This document shows, one piece after another, positions 7,863-16,486 of a stretch of DNA of 64,000 bases. The stretch comes from WHSW01 sp963777775 (GTDB taxonomy: Bacteria; Actinomycetota; Thermoleophilia; Solirubrobacterales; 70-9), in contig CAVZRL010000003.1 of NCBI GenBank assembly GCA_963777775.1, positions 1 through 64,000 on the forward strand, read 5' to 3'. The notes beneath the pieces were generated by a model. That model did no database searches and had not been told where the DNA came from. It was given only the letters and a program-made list of their open reading frames with translations. Within the stretch, counting starts at the first letter, position 1, and each line of letters opens with the position of its first letter. Both the position numbers and the translations under genes were made by a program.

Positions 7863-9100
7863 TCGATCGGGCGGAAAGAGCCGTCGGGATCGATCGCCAT
7901 CGGCTGGGAGTGCCACTCGTGGGGTAGCGACACCTCCACCTCTAGCGGGGTCGACGGCGGCTCGGGGTCGCTGCGGGGGTCCTCGCCCTCGAGCCAGGCG
8001 GCGAGATAGCGGCCGCTGACCTTGTGCGGCGGCCACCACAGGTAGTCGAGCGAGGCCTCGCCCTCGCCATGCCCACCCTCGAGCTCGTGACGCAGGTGCA
8101 GCGACTCGCCGGCGGTGACGAGCTGGCCCCTGAGCACGGGGTGGAAGGGTCGTGGCTCGACCTCGGCGCCGACCGAGGCGGCAATCTGCTCGGCCGCGGC
8201 GTCAGCCTGCTGGGTCCCGATCCCGCCCTGCTTGACGGGAAAGGTTGTTCCGTCGCCGGCCGCCCAGACGCGCTCGAGCCCGGCGACCCTGGCGTGGTCG
8301 TCGATCGGGATGAAGCCGGCCTCGTCAGACGGCAGGCCCTCGATCCCCGGGCCGCCGATCAGCGGCAGCGCGACGACCGCGCCGGCCTCGAGCGCCTCCC
8401 CGCCGGGAGTGATGACCAGCTCACCGGCGTCGTCCTCGTGCACGAGAGCGTCGCGGAATTCGATCCGGCGGGCCGCGAGCAGCTCGGCGACGGCGGCGCT
8501 GGCGACGCTGCCGAACAGCGTCAGCGGCGCCGGCTCGGGCGAGTAGATCTCGATCGCGAGCTCGCGCCGGCCGCTCTCGTCGGCGCGCCTACGGGTCATC
8601 AGCGCCAGCTCGTAGATCGGTAGCGGCCAGCTGACGCCGGGCGGGACGACGAAGGCCATCCGGCGGGACGGGTGGGCGAGCCCTGCGTCGATCAGCTCGT
8701 CGATCGCCAGCGGCGGGCCGCTGACCCGGAAGGTGACAGCGTCGCGGTAGGCGGCCTGCGCCTCGCCGCCGACGCAGACGACGAGGCGGTCATAGGGAAG
8801 CTGCTCCCCGTCGGCGAGCTCGACCAGGTCGCGGTCGGCGTCCACTCGGCGCACGGCGCCGGGCACGAGGGTGGCTCCAAGCTCGGCGACGATCGGGGCG
8901 AGCTCGCGACTCGCAGCCGGCTGGTCCGTGAACGGCTCCTCGACGGTGGTCGGCTTGTAGAGGAACTCGGGAGCCGGTGAGACGAGCGTGATCGCGGTCA
9001 GCTCGCCCGCCAGGTCGTGGAGCGCGAGCAGCGTCTCCAGCCCGGCGATCCCGCCGCCGAGGATCACGGTGCTGGGCCGGGATCCGGTTGGCTCTGCCAC
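7859..9100 (-). CDS. FAD/NAD(P)-dependent oxidoreductase (SQR/NDH-2-like)
   Basis: The 413-residue flavoprotein has an N-terminal FAD fingerprint VILGGGIAGLE (about residues 13-23). A central second nucleotide fold follows, with the strand LVVCVGG near 105-111. A C-terminal FAD-contact motif, VWAAGDGTTFPVKQGGIG, lies near residues 289-306. This resembles sulfide:quinone oxidoreductases and type II NADH dehydrogenases, but I see no clear catalytic cysteine pair, so the electron donor is unknown. The start is GTG 9100, with a TAGGAT box six bases upstream. A truncated relative lies at 5498-5626. It is coupled to the MgtE-like gene. Confidence 0.8.
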   Translation of the reverse strand: MAEPTGSRPSTVILGGGIAGLETLLALHDLAGELTAITLVSPAPEFLYKPTTVEEPFTDQPAASRELAPIVAELGATLVPGAVRRVDADRDLVELADGEQLPYDRLVVCVGGEAQAAYRDAVTFRVSGPPLAIDELIDAGLAHPSRRMAFVVPPGVSWPLPIYELALMTRRRADESGRRELAIEIYSPEPAPLTLFGSVASAAVAELLAARRIEFRDALVHEDDAGELVITPGGEALEAGAVVALPLIGGPGIEGLPSDEAGFIPIDDHARVAGLERVWAAGDGTTFPVKQGGIGTQQADAAAEQIAASVGAEVEPRPFHPVLRGQLVTAGESLHLRHELEGGHGEGEASLDYLWWPPHKVSGRYLAAWLEGEDPRSDPEPPSTPLEVEVSLPHEWHSQPMAIDPDGSFRPID

Positions 9101-9130
9101 GACACGATCCTAGGCGCTACACGCCCCGGG

Positions 9131-9156
9131 CCCCTCCGCTGCGGCCACCGGAGGGG
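9131..9156 (-). terminator. hairpin after the ZIP transporter gene
   Basis: Eight-base arms (cccctccg / cggagggg) with a ten-base loop, about 80 bases past the stop of the minus-strand ZIP gene. There is no T-run, so it may be a weak or factor-assisted terminator. Confidence 0.4.
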
Positions 9157-9233
9157 GTGGGTACCGGGTACGGAGCCGTGCGCGCGTACGGCCCGCTCGT
9201 CGGCGCACCCAACGCGATCGGCCGACCGGCGCC

Positions 9234-9962
9234 CTAGACCCCGAGTGCGAGGCTGAGCCCGAGCATCGCTGCGGCTCCGACCAGCGCCCCGAGCACGGCT
9301 CGGCGGGGATCCGCCCGCCATGCCTCGGGGGCCAGCTCGACGGCGACCAGGGCGAGCATCGCTCCGGCCGCGAACCCGAAGGAGACCGCGAGCAGGGCGG
9401 ACACCTGCTCGACCAGCAGGTAGGCGATCACCGCGCCGACCGGCTGCGGGGCGCTGGTCGCGACAGCGGCCCAGAACTGCCGCCAGCCGCCGTAGCCCGC
9501 CGCCTCGAGTGGGATCGCGACGCTGGTTCCCTCGGGGATGTTCTGGACCGCGATCGCGATCACGACGAACAGGCCGAGTCCCGCGGTCTCGGAGGCGTAG
9601 GCGGTGCCGATCGCAAATCCCTCGGGCAGGCTGTGGACGAGCAGCACCGTGAACACGAGCAGCGAGGTGCGCAGCGAACGCGAGCGCAGCGGGTGCTCGC
9701 GCTCGTGATGGGTGAGCCAGAGCCGCGCGGCGAGCAGGAAGGCGAGCCCGAGGACGAGCCCGAGCGCGACCTCGCCCGGCGAGCCGTCGTCGAGCGCCGG
9801 CAGCAGCAGCCCGGCGACCGAGGCTACGGCCATCACGCCGGCGGCGAGCCCGAGCAGGGCCGGGCGAAGCGCCTCGGCCCGGTCGCCGAGCATCGCGACC
9901 GGCACCGCGCCGAGGCCGGTGGCGAACGCGGTCGCGGTCGCGGCCAGGACCAGCTCGATCAT
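9234..9962 (-). CDS. ZIP family metal transporter
   Basis: This 242-residue polytopic membrane protein has the two metal-site helices of ZIP transporters: HSLPEGFAIG near residues 114-123 and QNIPEGTSVAIPL near 143-155. A His-rich cytoplasmic loop (THHEREH, about 84-90) precedes them. ZIP proteins import Zn2+, Fe2+ or Mn2+; the specific metal cannot be read. The ATG at 9962 has a TAGGAA box six bases upstream, suggesting a leaderless message. It diverges from the LuxR-type regulator at 10103. Confidence 0.9.
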   Translation of the reverse strand: MIELVLAATATAFATGLGAVPVAMLGDRAEALRPALLGLAAGVMAVASVAGLLLPALDDGSPGEVALGLVLGLAFLLAARLWLTHHEREHPLRSRSLRTSLLVFTVLLVHSLPEGFAIGTAYASETAGLGLFVVIAIAVQNIPEGTSVAIPLEAAGYGGWRQFWAAVATSAPQPVGAVIAYLLVEQVSALLAVSFGFAAGAMLALVAVELAPEAWRADPRRAVLGALVGAAAMLGLSLALGV

Positions 9963-10102
9963 CAGGCCTTCCTATCGCACCCGGCCACGCGGAAACCCCG
10001 ACCCGCCGACGATCCGACTCGTTCCTAAGTAGCCGCCACGGATCGGGATCGGGCAACGGCTACCGATGGCCACGGCGGTCGAAGCCCTAACGTGCGCGGG
10101 CG

Positions 10103-10789
10103 ATGGCTGACCAGGGGACCGAGCGGCCGGGTAGGCAGACAGACGAGCCGGATCAGGGACCGGCGATCTCGGTTGTGCTCGCCGACGACCACCAGATCGT
10201 CCGCGACGGGATCCGCATGGTGCTCGAGGCCGAGGCCGACATCGGAGTGGTCGCCGAGGCCGGGGACGCCGACGCTGCCGCGCGCTACGTGCTCGGGCAC
10301 AAGCCACGGGTGCTGGTCCTCGACCTGAGCATGCCGGGGGGCTCGAGCCTCGACGTGATCCCGAAGATCCTCGAGACATCACCCGAGACCGCGATCGTGG
10401 TCCTGACGATGCAGAGCGAGCCCGCCTTCGCCCGCCAGGCGCTGCGCGCCGGCGCCAAGGGCTATGTCGTCAAGCACTCGGCGGCCGGCGAGCTGGTAGA
10501 CGCGATCCGCGCCGCGATCAAGGGCGAGACGTACGTCAACCCCAAGCTCGGCGCCCGGCTGGCGGCCGAGCCCGCCGCCGAGGGCCCGCCCGACGGGTTG
10601 ACGCCACGCGAGGTCGAGGTCCTGAACCTGCTCGCGCTCGGCTACATGAACCCCGAGATCGCCGAGCAGCTCGTGCTTAGCGTGCGCACGGTCGAGACCC
10701 ACCGCGCGAACATCCAGCGCAAGACCGGGCTCAGCACCCGGGCCGAGTTGATCGCCTACGCGCTCGACCACGGCCTCGTCGACCGCTAG
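10103..10789 (+). CDS. NarL/FixJ-type (DevR-like) response regulator
   Basis: In this 228-residue protein the receiver domain spans about residues 21-140. Acidic pocket Asp28-Asp29, phospho-acceptor Asp74 (VLVLDLSMPG) and Lys in GYVVKHS near 123 are visible. A LuxR-type helix-turn-helix follows at about 165-225 (LTPREVEVLNLLALGYMNPE, then VRTVETHRANI). The partner kinase is convergent on the other strand 22 bases downstream, and a tandem universal stress protein lies beyond it. That trio resembles the DevR/DevS hypoxia and NO response of mycobacteria. A TAACGT box ends nine bases before the ATG. Confidence 0.88.
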   Translation: MADQGTERPGRQTDEPDQGPAISVVLADDHQIVRDGIRMVLEAEADIGVVAEAGDADAAARYVLGHKPRVLVLDLSMPGGSSLDVIPKILETSPETAIVVLTMQSEPAFARQALRAGAKGYVVKHSAAGELVDAIRAAIKGETYVNPKLGARLAAEPAAEGPPDGLTPREVEVLNLLALGYMNPEIAEQLVLSVRTVETHRANIQRKTGLSTRAELIAYALDHGLVDR

Positions 10790-10811
10790 ACCCGGTCACG
10801 CCCCGGCGAGC

Positions 10812-12482
10812 TCAGACGACCTCGGCGAAGTCGAGCGGCAGGGTCGCTGTCACGCGCGTCCCCTCGCCGGGGGTCGACTCGATCTCGAGCCCGCCGCCGG
10901 CGAGCAGGACGCGCTCGCGCATGCCGATGATCCCGAAGCGCTGCGGGGCTGCCCCGACGTCGAAGCCGCGGCCGTCGTCCTCGACCACCAGCTCGAGCGT
11001 GTTGTCGCCCTCGGACATCGCGATCCGGACCTCGTTCGCCCCCGCATGCTTGATCACGTTGTTGAGCGCCTCCTGGACGAGCCGGTAGACGGTTGCCTCG
11101 AGCTCGGGCGAGAGGCGCGGCGCCCCATGGTCGAAGACGTGGTCCAGATCGGCGCTGACCGAGATCTGGGAGGTCCGCTCGGCGCGGTCGATCAGCGCTT
11201 CCAGCGCCGCCGCTATCCCGAGCTGGTCGAGCGCCGAAGGGCGCAGCTCGGTGATCAGCCCCTCGAGGCCGGTGATCGTCTCGTGAAGCTGCTCGGCCGC
11301 GCGCTCGAGCGAGCGTCGCATCACCTCCTCCTCGCCGCGCAACAGGGCGGTGTCGTGCAGGACCTTGAGCGCTCCGAGCTGCTGCAAGGTGTCGTCGTGA
11401 AGCTCTCGCGCCCAACGGCGGCGCTCGCGCTCGGAGGCCGAGATCGAAAGCCGCAACCTGTCGTTCTCGACCGCGCGCACCATCGCCACCGCGGTCGCGG
11501 CGCTGGTCGAGAACGAGCTCAGCAGCAGCTCGTCGTCGGCCGAGAACCGCTCGCCGTCGAGCCGGTCGAGGGCCGCCAGCGCGCCGACCGCCCTGCCCCG
11601 GTGGACGAGCGGGGAGAGCAGCGCCGCCGAAGCCTCGACCCCGAGCCCGCGGAGCAGGTCTCGAATCGCTGGGCCCGGCCGGGCCCCGCCGGAGCGCTGG
11701 CCGGCCTCCAGCAGCGGCTCGTCGAGCTCGGCCGCCTTGCCGAGCAGCTCCGCCGGCACCTCGCCGGCGGCGTCAGCGACGACCAGGCCGCCAGGGCCCG
11801 GGAGCAGGACCAGGAAGAGCCGGGCCTCGACCAGAGCGCGACCCCGCTTGACGACCAGCTCGAGCACGCGCTCGAGCTCGGTCTCGCCGCCGATCTCGCG
11901 GGCCAGCGAGACGGTGGCCTGCAGGCCTCGGACTGCGCGCTCGAGCTCGCCCCGGCGACGCTCGGCCGTCTCGTAGAGACGGGCGTTGTCAACGGCCACC
12001 GCGGCCCACTGGGCGAGCAGGACCACGAGCCGCTCGTCCTCGTCGGAGAACTCGAGCGCGTCGAGCTTGTCGGCCAGATAGAGGTTGCCCCAGGCCTGAC
12101 CGCGGACGATCACCGGCACCCCGAGGAAGCTGGTCATCTCCGGGTGGCCGGCCGGGAAGCCGTAGGAGCGGGGATGCTCGCTGACGGCGCGCAGCCGCAG
12201 AGGACGTGGATCGCGGATCAGCTCGCCGAGCACTCCGCGGCCCTGTGGTTGGGGACCGATCTGGCGCACCGTCTGCTCGTCCAGGCCGACGTGCTTGAAG
12301 CGCTCCAGCCCCCGCTTGTGGCGGTCGAGGATGCCGAGCGCCGCGTAGCGCGCGCCGGTCAGATCGCGGGCGGCGTCGAGCACGTTCTCGAGCACCGGTT
12401 CGAGCTCGAGCTCGGAGACGAGATTGCGCCCGACCTCGAGCAGGCGCTCCAACTGGACTCGGTCGAGGCTCGGCGTGCTCAC
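10812..12482 (-). CDS. GAF-GAF sensor histidine kinase (DevS/NarX-like)
   Basis: The 556-residue soluble kinase has two GAF domains (about residues 24-170 and 190-340). Next comes a HisKA_3 dimerisation helix with ERRRWARELHDDTLQQL and phospho-acceptor near His362. A GHKL ATPase closes it, with N-box VQEALNNVIKHAGA and G-boxes DDGRGF and GIIGMRERV. The architecture matches DevS/DosT, where the first GAF binds haem and senses O2, NO or CO; a haem ligand cannot be confirmed from sequence alone. It starts at GTG 12482. The likely partner is the regulator at 10103-10789, and neighbouring nitric oxide reductase and stress-protein genes fit a redox/NO stimulus. Confidence 0.87.
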   Translation of the reverse strand: MSTPSLDRVQLERLLEVGRNLVSELELEPVLENVLDAARDLTGARYAALGILDRHKRGLERFKHVGLDEQTVRQIGPQPQGRGVLGELIRDPRPLRLRAVSEHPRSYGFPAGHPEMTSFLGVPVIVRGQAWGNLYLADKLDALEFSDEDERLVVLLAQWAAVAVDNARLYETAERRRGELERAVRGLQATVSLAREIGGETELERVLELVVKRGRALVEARLFLVLLPGPGGLVVADAAGEVPAELLGKAAELDEPLLEAGQRSGGARPGPAIRDLLRGLGVEASAALLSPLVHRGRAVGALAALDRLDGERFSADDELLLSSFSTSAATAVAMVRAVENDRLRLSISASERERRRWARELHDDTLQQLGALKVLHDTALLRGEEEVMRRSLERAAEQLHETITGLEGLITELRPSALDQLGIAAALEALIDRAERTSQISVSADLDHVFDHGAPRLSPELEATVYRLVQEALNNVIKHAGANEVRIAMSEGDNTLELVVEDDGRGFDVGAAPQRFGIIGMRERVLLAGGGLEIESTPGEGTRVTATLPLDFAEVV

Positions 12483-12578
12483 GGCTGCTCGCGCCCGAGC
12501 CTAGAGGGTCGATCTCGAATCCGCGCGCGGCGCCGAAGCGTGCCTGGCGGAAGCTCGGTGGCGGATACGGACGGCTAC

Positions 12579-12650
12579 CGGTGGGGTCCACCGATGATGC
12601 ACCGGGCCGGCGGGACTAGCCTCGCGACCGAGCGAGACCACATGGAGGGG
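12579..12650 (+). promoter_or_regulatory. promoter, palindrome and ribosome site of the stress-protein gene
   Basis: A 15-base palindrome (cggtgg-ggt-ccaccg, 12579-12593) lies just above the expected -35 position. A TAGCCT -10 box is at 12617-12622, and a strong ribosome site ggagggg (12644-12650) is eight bases before the ATG. The palindrome is a candidate operator for the nearby LuxR-type regulator; that link is inference. Confidence 0.4.
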
Positions 12651-12658
12651 CGCCGCGA

Positions 12659-13573
12659 ATGAGCAAGATCGTGATCGGCCTGGTCGATTCCGAGCAGGGC
12701 CACGATGCGCTCGCGCTGGGAGCGCAACTCGCTCAGAAGCTGAGCGCCGATCCGATCGTCGTCTGCGCGCTTCCGTACCCCGTCAAAGCGCTCGCCTCCG
12801 AGCCGCTCGAGGCCGCGCTCGAGGAGGACACAAGGGACCTCTTCGCGCTCGCTCGCGAGCAGCTCGACGGGCTCGAGCCGGAGGTCCGCGCCGCCGCCGA
12901 CCGCTCACCCGCTCGCAGCCTGTACGGAGTCGCCGAGGCCGAGGACGCGATTGCGATCATCGTCGGCTCGACCCACCGTGGCCCGCTCGGGCACGTCCTG
13001 CCCGGCAGCGTGGGCACCAACCTGCTCTCGGGGGCGCCGTGCGCCGTCGCGGTGGCGCCCCGCGGGTATGCGCGCCGCGACGATCGGCGCATGCTTCGGA
13101 TCGGGATCGCCTTCGACGGCTCGGCCGAGTCGTGGGCGGCGCTGGAGACGGGCATCGGCCTCGCTCGGCGCCTGCGCGCCGGGCTCGTCTTGATCGCCGC
13201 GATCGCGCCGCCCGGATACGGCTACGGGGAGGCGCTCAGCGTGCTCAGCGTCGAGCAGGTCCACACCGCGCGCCAGGCCGAGACGCGCCGGGTGCTCGAG
13301 CTCGGCCTTGCCCGGGTCCCGGCCGACGTCACCGCGGACCCACGCCTGATCAATGGCGAGCCGGGCGCCGCGCTCGCCGAGGCAGCCGCCGACGTCGGCC
13401 TGCTGGTCGTCGGCTCGCGTCGCTACGGGCCCCTGCGCCGCACCCTGCTCGGCAGCGTCTCGACCGCCGTGATCCGGAAGGCGCCGTGCCCGGTCCTCGT
13501 CCTGCCGCGCGGCGCCGGCGTCGACCCGCTGCGGCTCGACGCGGCAGGCGTTCGCTCTCGAGCCCGGGCCTGA
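12659..13573 (+). CDS. tandem universal stress protein
   Basis: The 304-residue protein is built of two UspA domains (about 3-140 and 147-292). Each ends with an ATP-binding style G-S...G...GS motif: GSTHRGPLGHVLPGSVGTNL and GSRRYGPLRRTLLGSVST. Paired-domain Usp proteins are typical members of DevR regulons and help survival under low oxygen and NO. It has a clear ribosome site and lies head-to-head with the GAF kinase across 176 bases, so a shared regulatory region is likely. Pilus genes follow directly and are unrelated in function. Confidence 0.9.
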   Translation: MSKIVIGLVDSEQGHDALALGAQLAQKLSADPIVVCALPYPVKALASEPLEAALEEDTRDLFALAREQLDGLEPEVRAAADRSPARSLYGVAEAEDAIAIIVGSTHRGPLGHVLPGSVGTNLLSGAPCAVAVAPRGYARRDDRRMLRIGIAFDGSAESWAALETGIGLARRLRAGLVLIAAIAPPGYGYGEALSVLSVEQVHTARQAETRRVLELGLARVPADVTADPRLINGEPGAALAEAAADVGLLVVGSRRYGPLRRTLLGSVSTAVIRKAPCPVLVLPRGAGVDPLRLDAAGVRSRARA

Positions 13574-13732
13574 GCGCGCGGCCCGGGAGGGGAGAGATCG
13601 CGGCCCCGGGCCCCTCATCGGGGTATCGCCACCGCCGATGACCACGCCCGCGTCCTTGCCGCCGAGCTGCGCCTGCGGCTGGTCGAGCGCCGCCGGGTCG
13701 ACGCCGGCGTCGGGACCGACCTCGAAGCCACG

Positions 13733-14749
13733 GTGCGTGAGTTGGTCGACGAGGCGGCCGCCGTGCTCTCGCCGGCGCGTCGGGACCAGATCGCCGAGCT
13801 GATCCTGCGCGAGACGGTCGGCCTCGGGCCGCTCGAGGACCTGCTCGACGATCCGGAGGTCGAAGAGGTGATGGTCAACGGGCCCGAGACGGTCTACGTC
13901 GAGCGTCGCGGCCGGATCGAGACGAGTGAGGCGAGATTCGAATCCGAGCAGGCGCTGCGCGACACGATCGAACGGATCCTGGCGCCGGTCGGCCGCCGGG
14001 TCGACGAGCTGAGCCCGATGGTCGACGCCCGGCTCGCCGACGGGTCGCGCGTCAACGTGGTGATCCCGCCGCTCGCCGTCGATGGGCCCGCGCTCTCGGT
14101 GCGGCGGTTCGCCGCTTCTCGCCCCGGGCCGGACGAGCTCGTCGCCGGCGAGACCCTGACCGGCGAGCTGCGCGAGCTGCTCGCAGACGCCGTCGGCGCG
14201 CGCCGCAGCATCCTCGTCTCGGGAGGGACCGGCTCGGGCAAGACCACCCTCCTCAACGCGCTCTCGGCCTGGATCTCGCCGGCCGAGCGGGTGGTGACGA
14301 TCGAGGACGCCGCCGAGCTGCGGCTGCGCCAACCGCATGTCGTCCGGCTCGAGAGCCGGCCGGCCTCGGTCGAGGGGCGGGGAGAGGTGACGATCCGCGA
14401 CCTGCTGCGCAACGCGCTCCGCATGCGCCCGGACCGGATCGTGATCGGCGAGGTCCGGGGCGCCGAGGCGCTCGACCTGCTGACCGCGCTCAACACTGGG
14501 CACGAGGGGGCGCTCTCTACCGTGCACGCGAACTCGCCCGAGGACGCCCTGCGGCGGATCGAGACCCTGGCGCTGATGGCCGGGGTCGGGCTGCCGCACG
14601 AGGCGGTTCGCGAGCAGCTCGCCCGCGGCGTCGATCTCGTCGTCCACATGGTGCGCGAGCCTCAGGGGGCGCGCAGGGTGACCGAGCTCGCCGAGGTGGC
14701 CCGGGCGGCCGCCGGAGTCGGGGTGCGGACACTGTGGAGTCGCGGGTGA
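13733..14749 (+). CDS. cpaF: Tad pilus secretion ATPase (CpaF/TadA)
   Basis: This is a type II/IV secretion ATPase, 338 residues from GTG 13733. N-terminal PEVEEVMVNG, Walker A GGTGSGKTT (about 164-172), Asp box TIEDAAELRL and Walker B region RIVIGEVRGAEALDLL with HEGALSTVHANSP are all present. It powers pilus assembly with TadB and TadC. Protein-like sequence in the same frame continues upstream to 13574, directly after the stress-protein stop (DDHARVLAAELRLRL and onward), yet contains no ATG, GTG or TTG. The family is usually 400 or more residues, so the 5' end looks truncated or recently rearranged. The stop overlaps the tadB start. Confidence 0.88.
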   Translation: MRELVDEAAAVLSPARRDQIAELILRETVGLGPLEDLLDDPEVEEVMVNGPETVYVERRGRIETSEARFESEQALRDTIERILAPVGRRVDELSPMVDARLADGSRVNVVIPPLAVDGPALSVRRFAASRPGPDELVAGETLTGELRELLADAVGARRSILVSGGTGSGKTTLLNALSAWISPAERVVTIEDAAELRLRQPHVVRLESRPASVEGRGEVTIRDLLRNALRMRPDRIVIGEVRGAEALDLLTALNTGHEGALSTVHANSPEDALRRIETLALMAGVGLPHEAVREQLARGVDLVVHMVREPQGARRVTELAEVARAAAGVGVRTLWSRG

Positions 14750-15603
14750 GCGCCGCGCAGTTGGCGGCCGCGGGCCTCGCCGCGGTGGCCGGCGGGTTGG
14801 CCGCGGTCGCGATCCGCGAGGCGGTGGCGGCGGTCCCGGGCGCCGGTCGCTGGCTCGCCGCGGCGCTCGAGCCGGTGCGGCGCGCGGGTGAGGAGGGGTA
14901 TGCGCCGTCGGACGCGGAGCGCCGGCGGTTGGCGGCGCTGGGGACGCTGGCGATGCTCGCGGCGGGATTTCTCGTCCTCGGCCCCGGCCCGTCGGCGCCG
15001 CTGGCCGCCGCAGGACCGGCGGCGGCGGCCTGGGTCGTGGCGCGGCGGCGCGCCGCCTACCGGCGGGGCGTCGATCGCGGGTTGCCCGAAGTCGCCGTTG
15101 CGGTAGCCGACGCGCTCGCCTCGGGACGCTCGCCCCGTGCGGCGCTCGGCGCATCGGCGGCGTCGTTGGAGGGACCTCCGGCGGCGGAGATGGAGCGGGT
15201 GCGAGCCGAGCTTGCGCTCGGCGCGCCGACCCGCGAGGTGCTCGAGCGCCTCCAGCGCCGGGTCGGCTCGCCCCGGGTCGACTCGTTCGCAGCGGCGCTG
15301 CTCTCCCAGCAGCTCGCCGGCGGCGACCTGGCGATCCTGTTGCGGCGGTTCGCGGCCGCCGCTCGCGATCGGGACCGCACCGAGGCGGACGCGCGCTCCG
15401 CGACCGCGCAGGCGCGCTTCACCGGCCTGCTCGTGGTCGCGATGCCGGCTGGCGCCGCCCTGCTGGCCGAGCTGCTCGAGCCGGGTTTCGTCGCGGCGCT
15501 GCTCTCCGAGCCGGCGCCCGCGGCGCTGCTCGCGGCGTCTGCTGGGCTTCAGCTCGCCGGCTTCGCGGGGATCCGGCGCCTGGGCAGGATCGCCACTCCG
15601 TGA
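14746..15603 (+). CDS. tadB: Tad pilus membrane protein TadB
   Basis: The 285-residue protein, from GTG 14746 (GTGA overlap with cpaF), has hydrophobic segments near the N-terminus, at about residues 65-95 and in the last 70 residues. The cytoplasmic T2SF-type core includes GLPEVAVAVADALASGRSP, near residues 110-128. It forms the inner-membrane platform with TadC. A start 12 bases earlier (GTG 14734) is possible. Composition is extremely Ala-rich, as in its neighbours. Confidence 0.82.
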   Translation: MSAAQLAAAGLAAVAGGLAAVAIREAVAAVPGAGRWLAAALEPVRRAGEEGYAPSDAERRRLAALGTLAMLAAGFLVLGPGPSAPLAAAGPAAAAWVVARRRAAYRRGVDRGLPEVAVAVADALASGRSPRAALGASAASLEGPPAAEMERVRAELALGAPTREVLERLQRRVGSPRVDSFAAALLSQQLAGGDLAILLRRFAAAARDRDRTEADARSATAQARFTGLLVVAMPAGAALLAELLEPGFVAALLSEPAPAALLAASAGLQLAGFAGIRRLGRIATP

Positions 15604-16436
15604 TCGGGCTGCTGGCCGGGGCCGCTGTCGTGCTCGCGTTCGCGGCGGCGTGGGAGCTCGCGGGCGCGCTCGAGGGTCGCGTTGGCGGCCTCGCCCGCCG
15701 TGCGCTCAGCCGTGCATCCGGCCGGCGCGCGGCGTCGATCGCCGAGGCGGCGGCGCGCCTGCGCCTGCCGGAGCGGATCGCCCGCGCGGGGCTTGCCGCG
15801 CGCCTCGACCCGGCGGCGATCGTCGGCCTCAAGCTCGCGGGTGCGGCGCTCGGCGCCGTTGTCGCGCTGATCGTCGCCCCGGCGCTCGGGCCCCGGATCG
15901 GGCTCATCGTCGCGGCGCTTTTGGTCGCGGGCGGCTTTCTCGCCCCCGACGCGCTGCTCGAGCGCACCGCCCGGCGGCGGCATGAGCGGCTGGTCGCCGC
16001 GCTCCCGGACGCGCTCGACATGGTCGCGGTCGGCGCAGCCTCGGGTCAGGGGCCGGCGATCGTCTTCGCCGAGGTCGCCGCCGGGACCAGTGGACCGCTG
16101 GCGGCCGAGCTGGGTCTCACCCTGGCCGAGATCGAGTGCGGAGCGCCGGTCGCGAAGGCGATCGAGCGTCTGCGCGGCCGGGTTCGTGGGGCGGAGGTCG
16201 GAACGCTGGCGGCGGCGCTCGAGCGCTCCCGGACCTACGGCTCGCCGCTCGCAGAGCAGCTCCACCTGCAGGCGACCTCGCTGCGCGGCGACGCCCGCCG
16301 CCGGATCGAGGATCGCGCCGCCCGCGCTGCTCCGAAGATCCAGCTCGTGGTCGCGCTCGTCCTCGTCCCCTCGGTGCTGCTGATCATCCTCGCCGCGGTG
16401 ATCGCGCACGCGGATTCGCTGCTGAGCCAGTTCTGA
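15600..16436 (+). CDS. tadC: Tad pilus membrane protein TadC
   Basis: This 278-residue T2SF-domain protein starts at a GTG overlapping the tadB stop. The core motif ALPDALDMVAVGAASGQG (about residues 136-153) is typical of the family. Hydrophobic pairs occur near residues 76-120 and at the C-terminus (LVVALVLVPSVLLIILAAVI). It completes the cpaF-tadB-tadC platform. No pilin, prepilin peptidase or TadZ gene follows, so the rest of the system must be elsewhere. Confidence 0.82.
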   Translation: MIGLLAGAAVVLAFAAAWELAGALEGRVGGLARRALSRASGRRAASIAEAAARLRLPERIARAGLAARLDPAAIVGLKLAGAALGAVVALIVAPALGPRIGLIVAALLVAGGFLAPDALLERTARRRHERLVAALPDALDMVAVGAASGQGPAIVFAEVAAGTSGPLAAELGLTLAEIECGAPVAKAIERLRGRVRGAEVGTLAAALERSRTYGSPLAEQLHLQATSLRGDARRRIEDRAARAAPKIQLVVALVLVPSVLLIILAAVIAHADSLLSQF

Positions 16437-16486
16437 GGAGCGCTCGGGAGGTTGGCGGAGCGGCGTGGGGATAGACTCGCCGCCGG

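Noticed and set aside
7863..8039. N-terminal extension of the MgtE-like gene to 8039
   Set aside because: It would overlap the FAD oxidoreductase by about 180 bases, and the added residues are Arg/Pro-rich with no CBS or MgtE pattern; TTG 7862 with a 4-base overlap fits better.
12905..15154. 749-codon open frame on the minus strand opposite the stress protein, cpaF and tadB
   Set aside because: It is rich in Arg, Pro and Asp-Arg runs without domain motifs and lies wholly over well-supported genes; a typical GC-rich antisense shadow.
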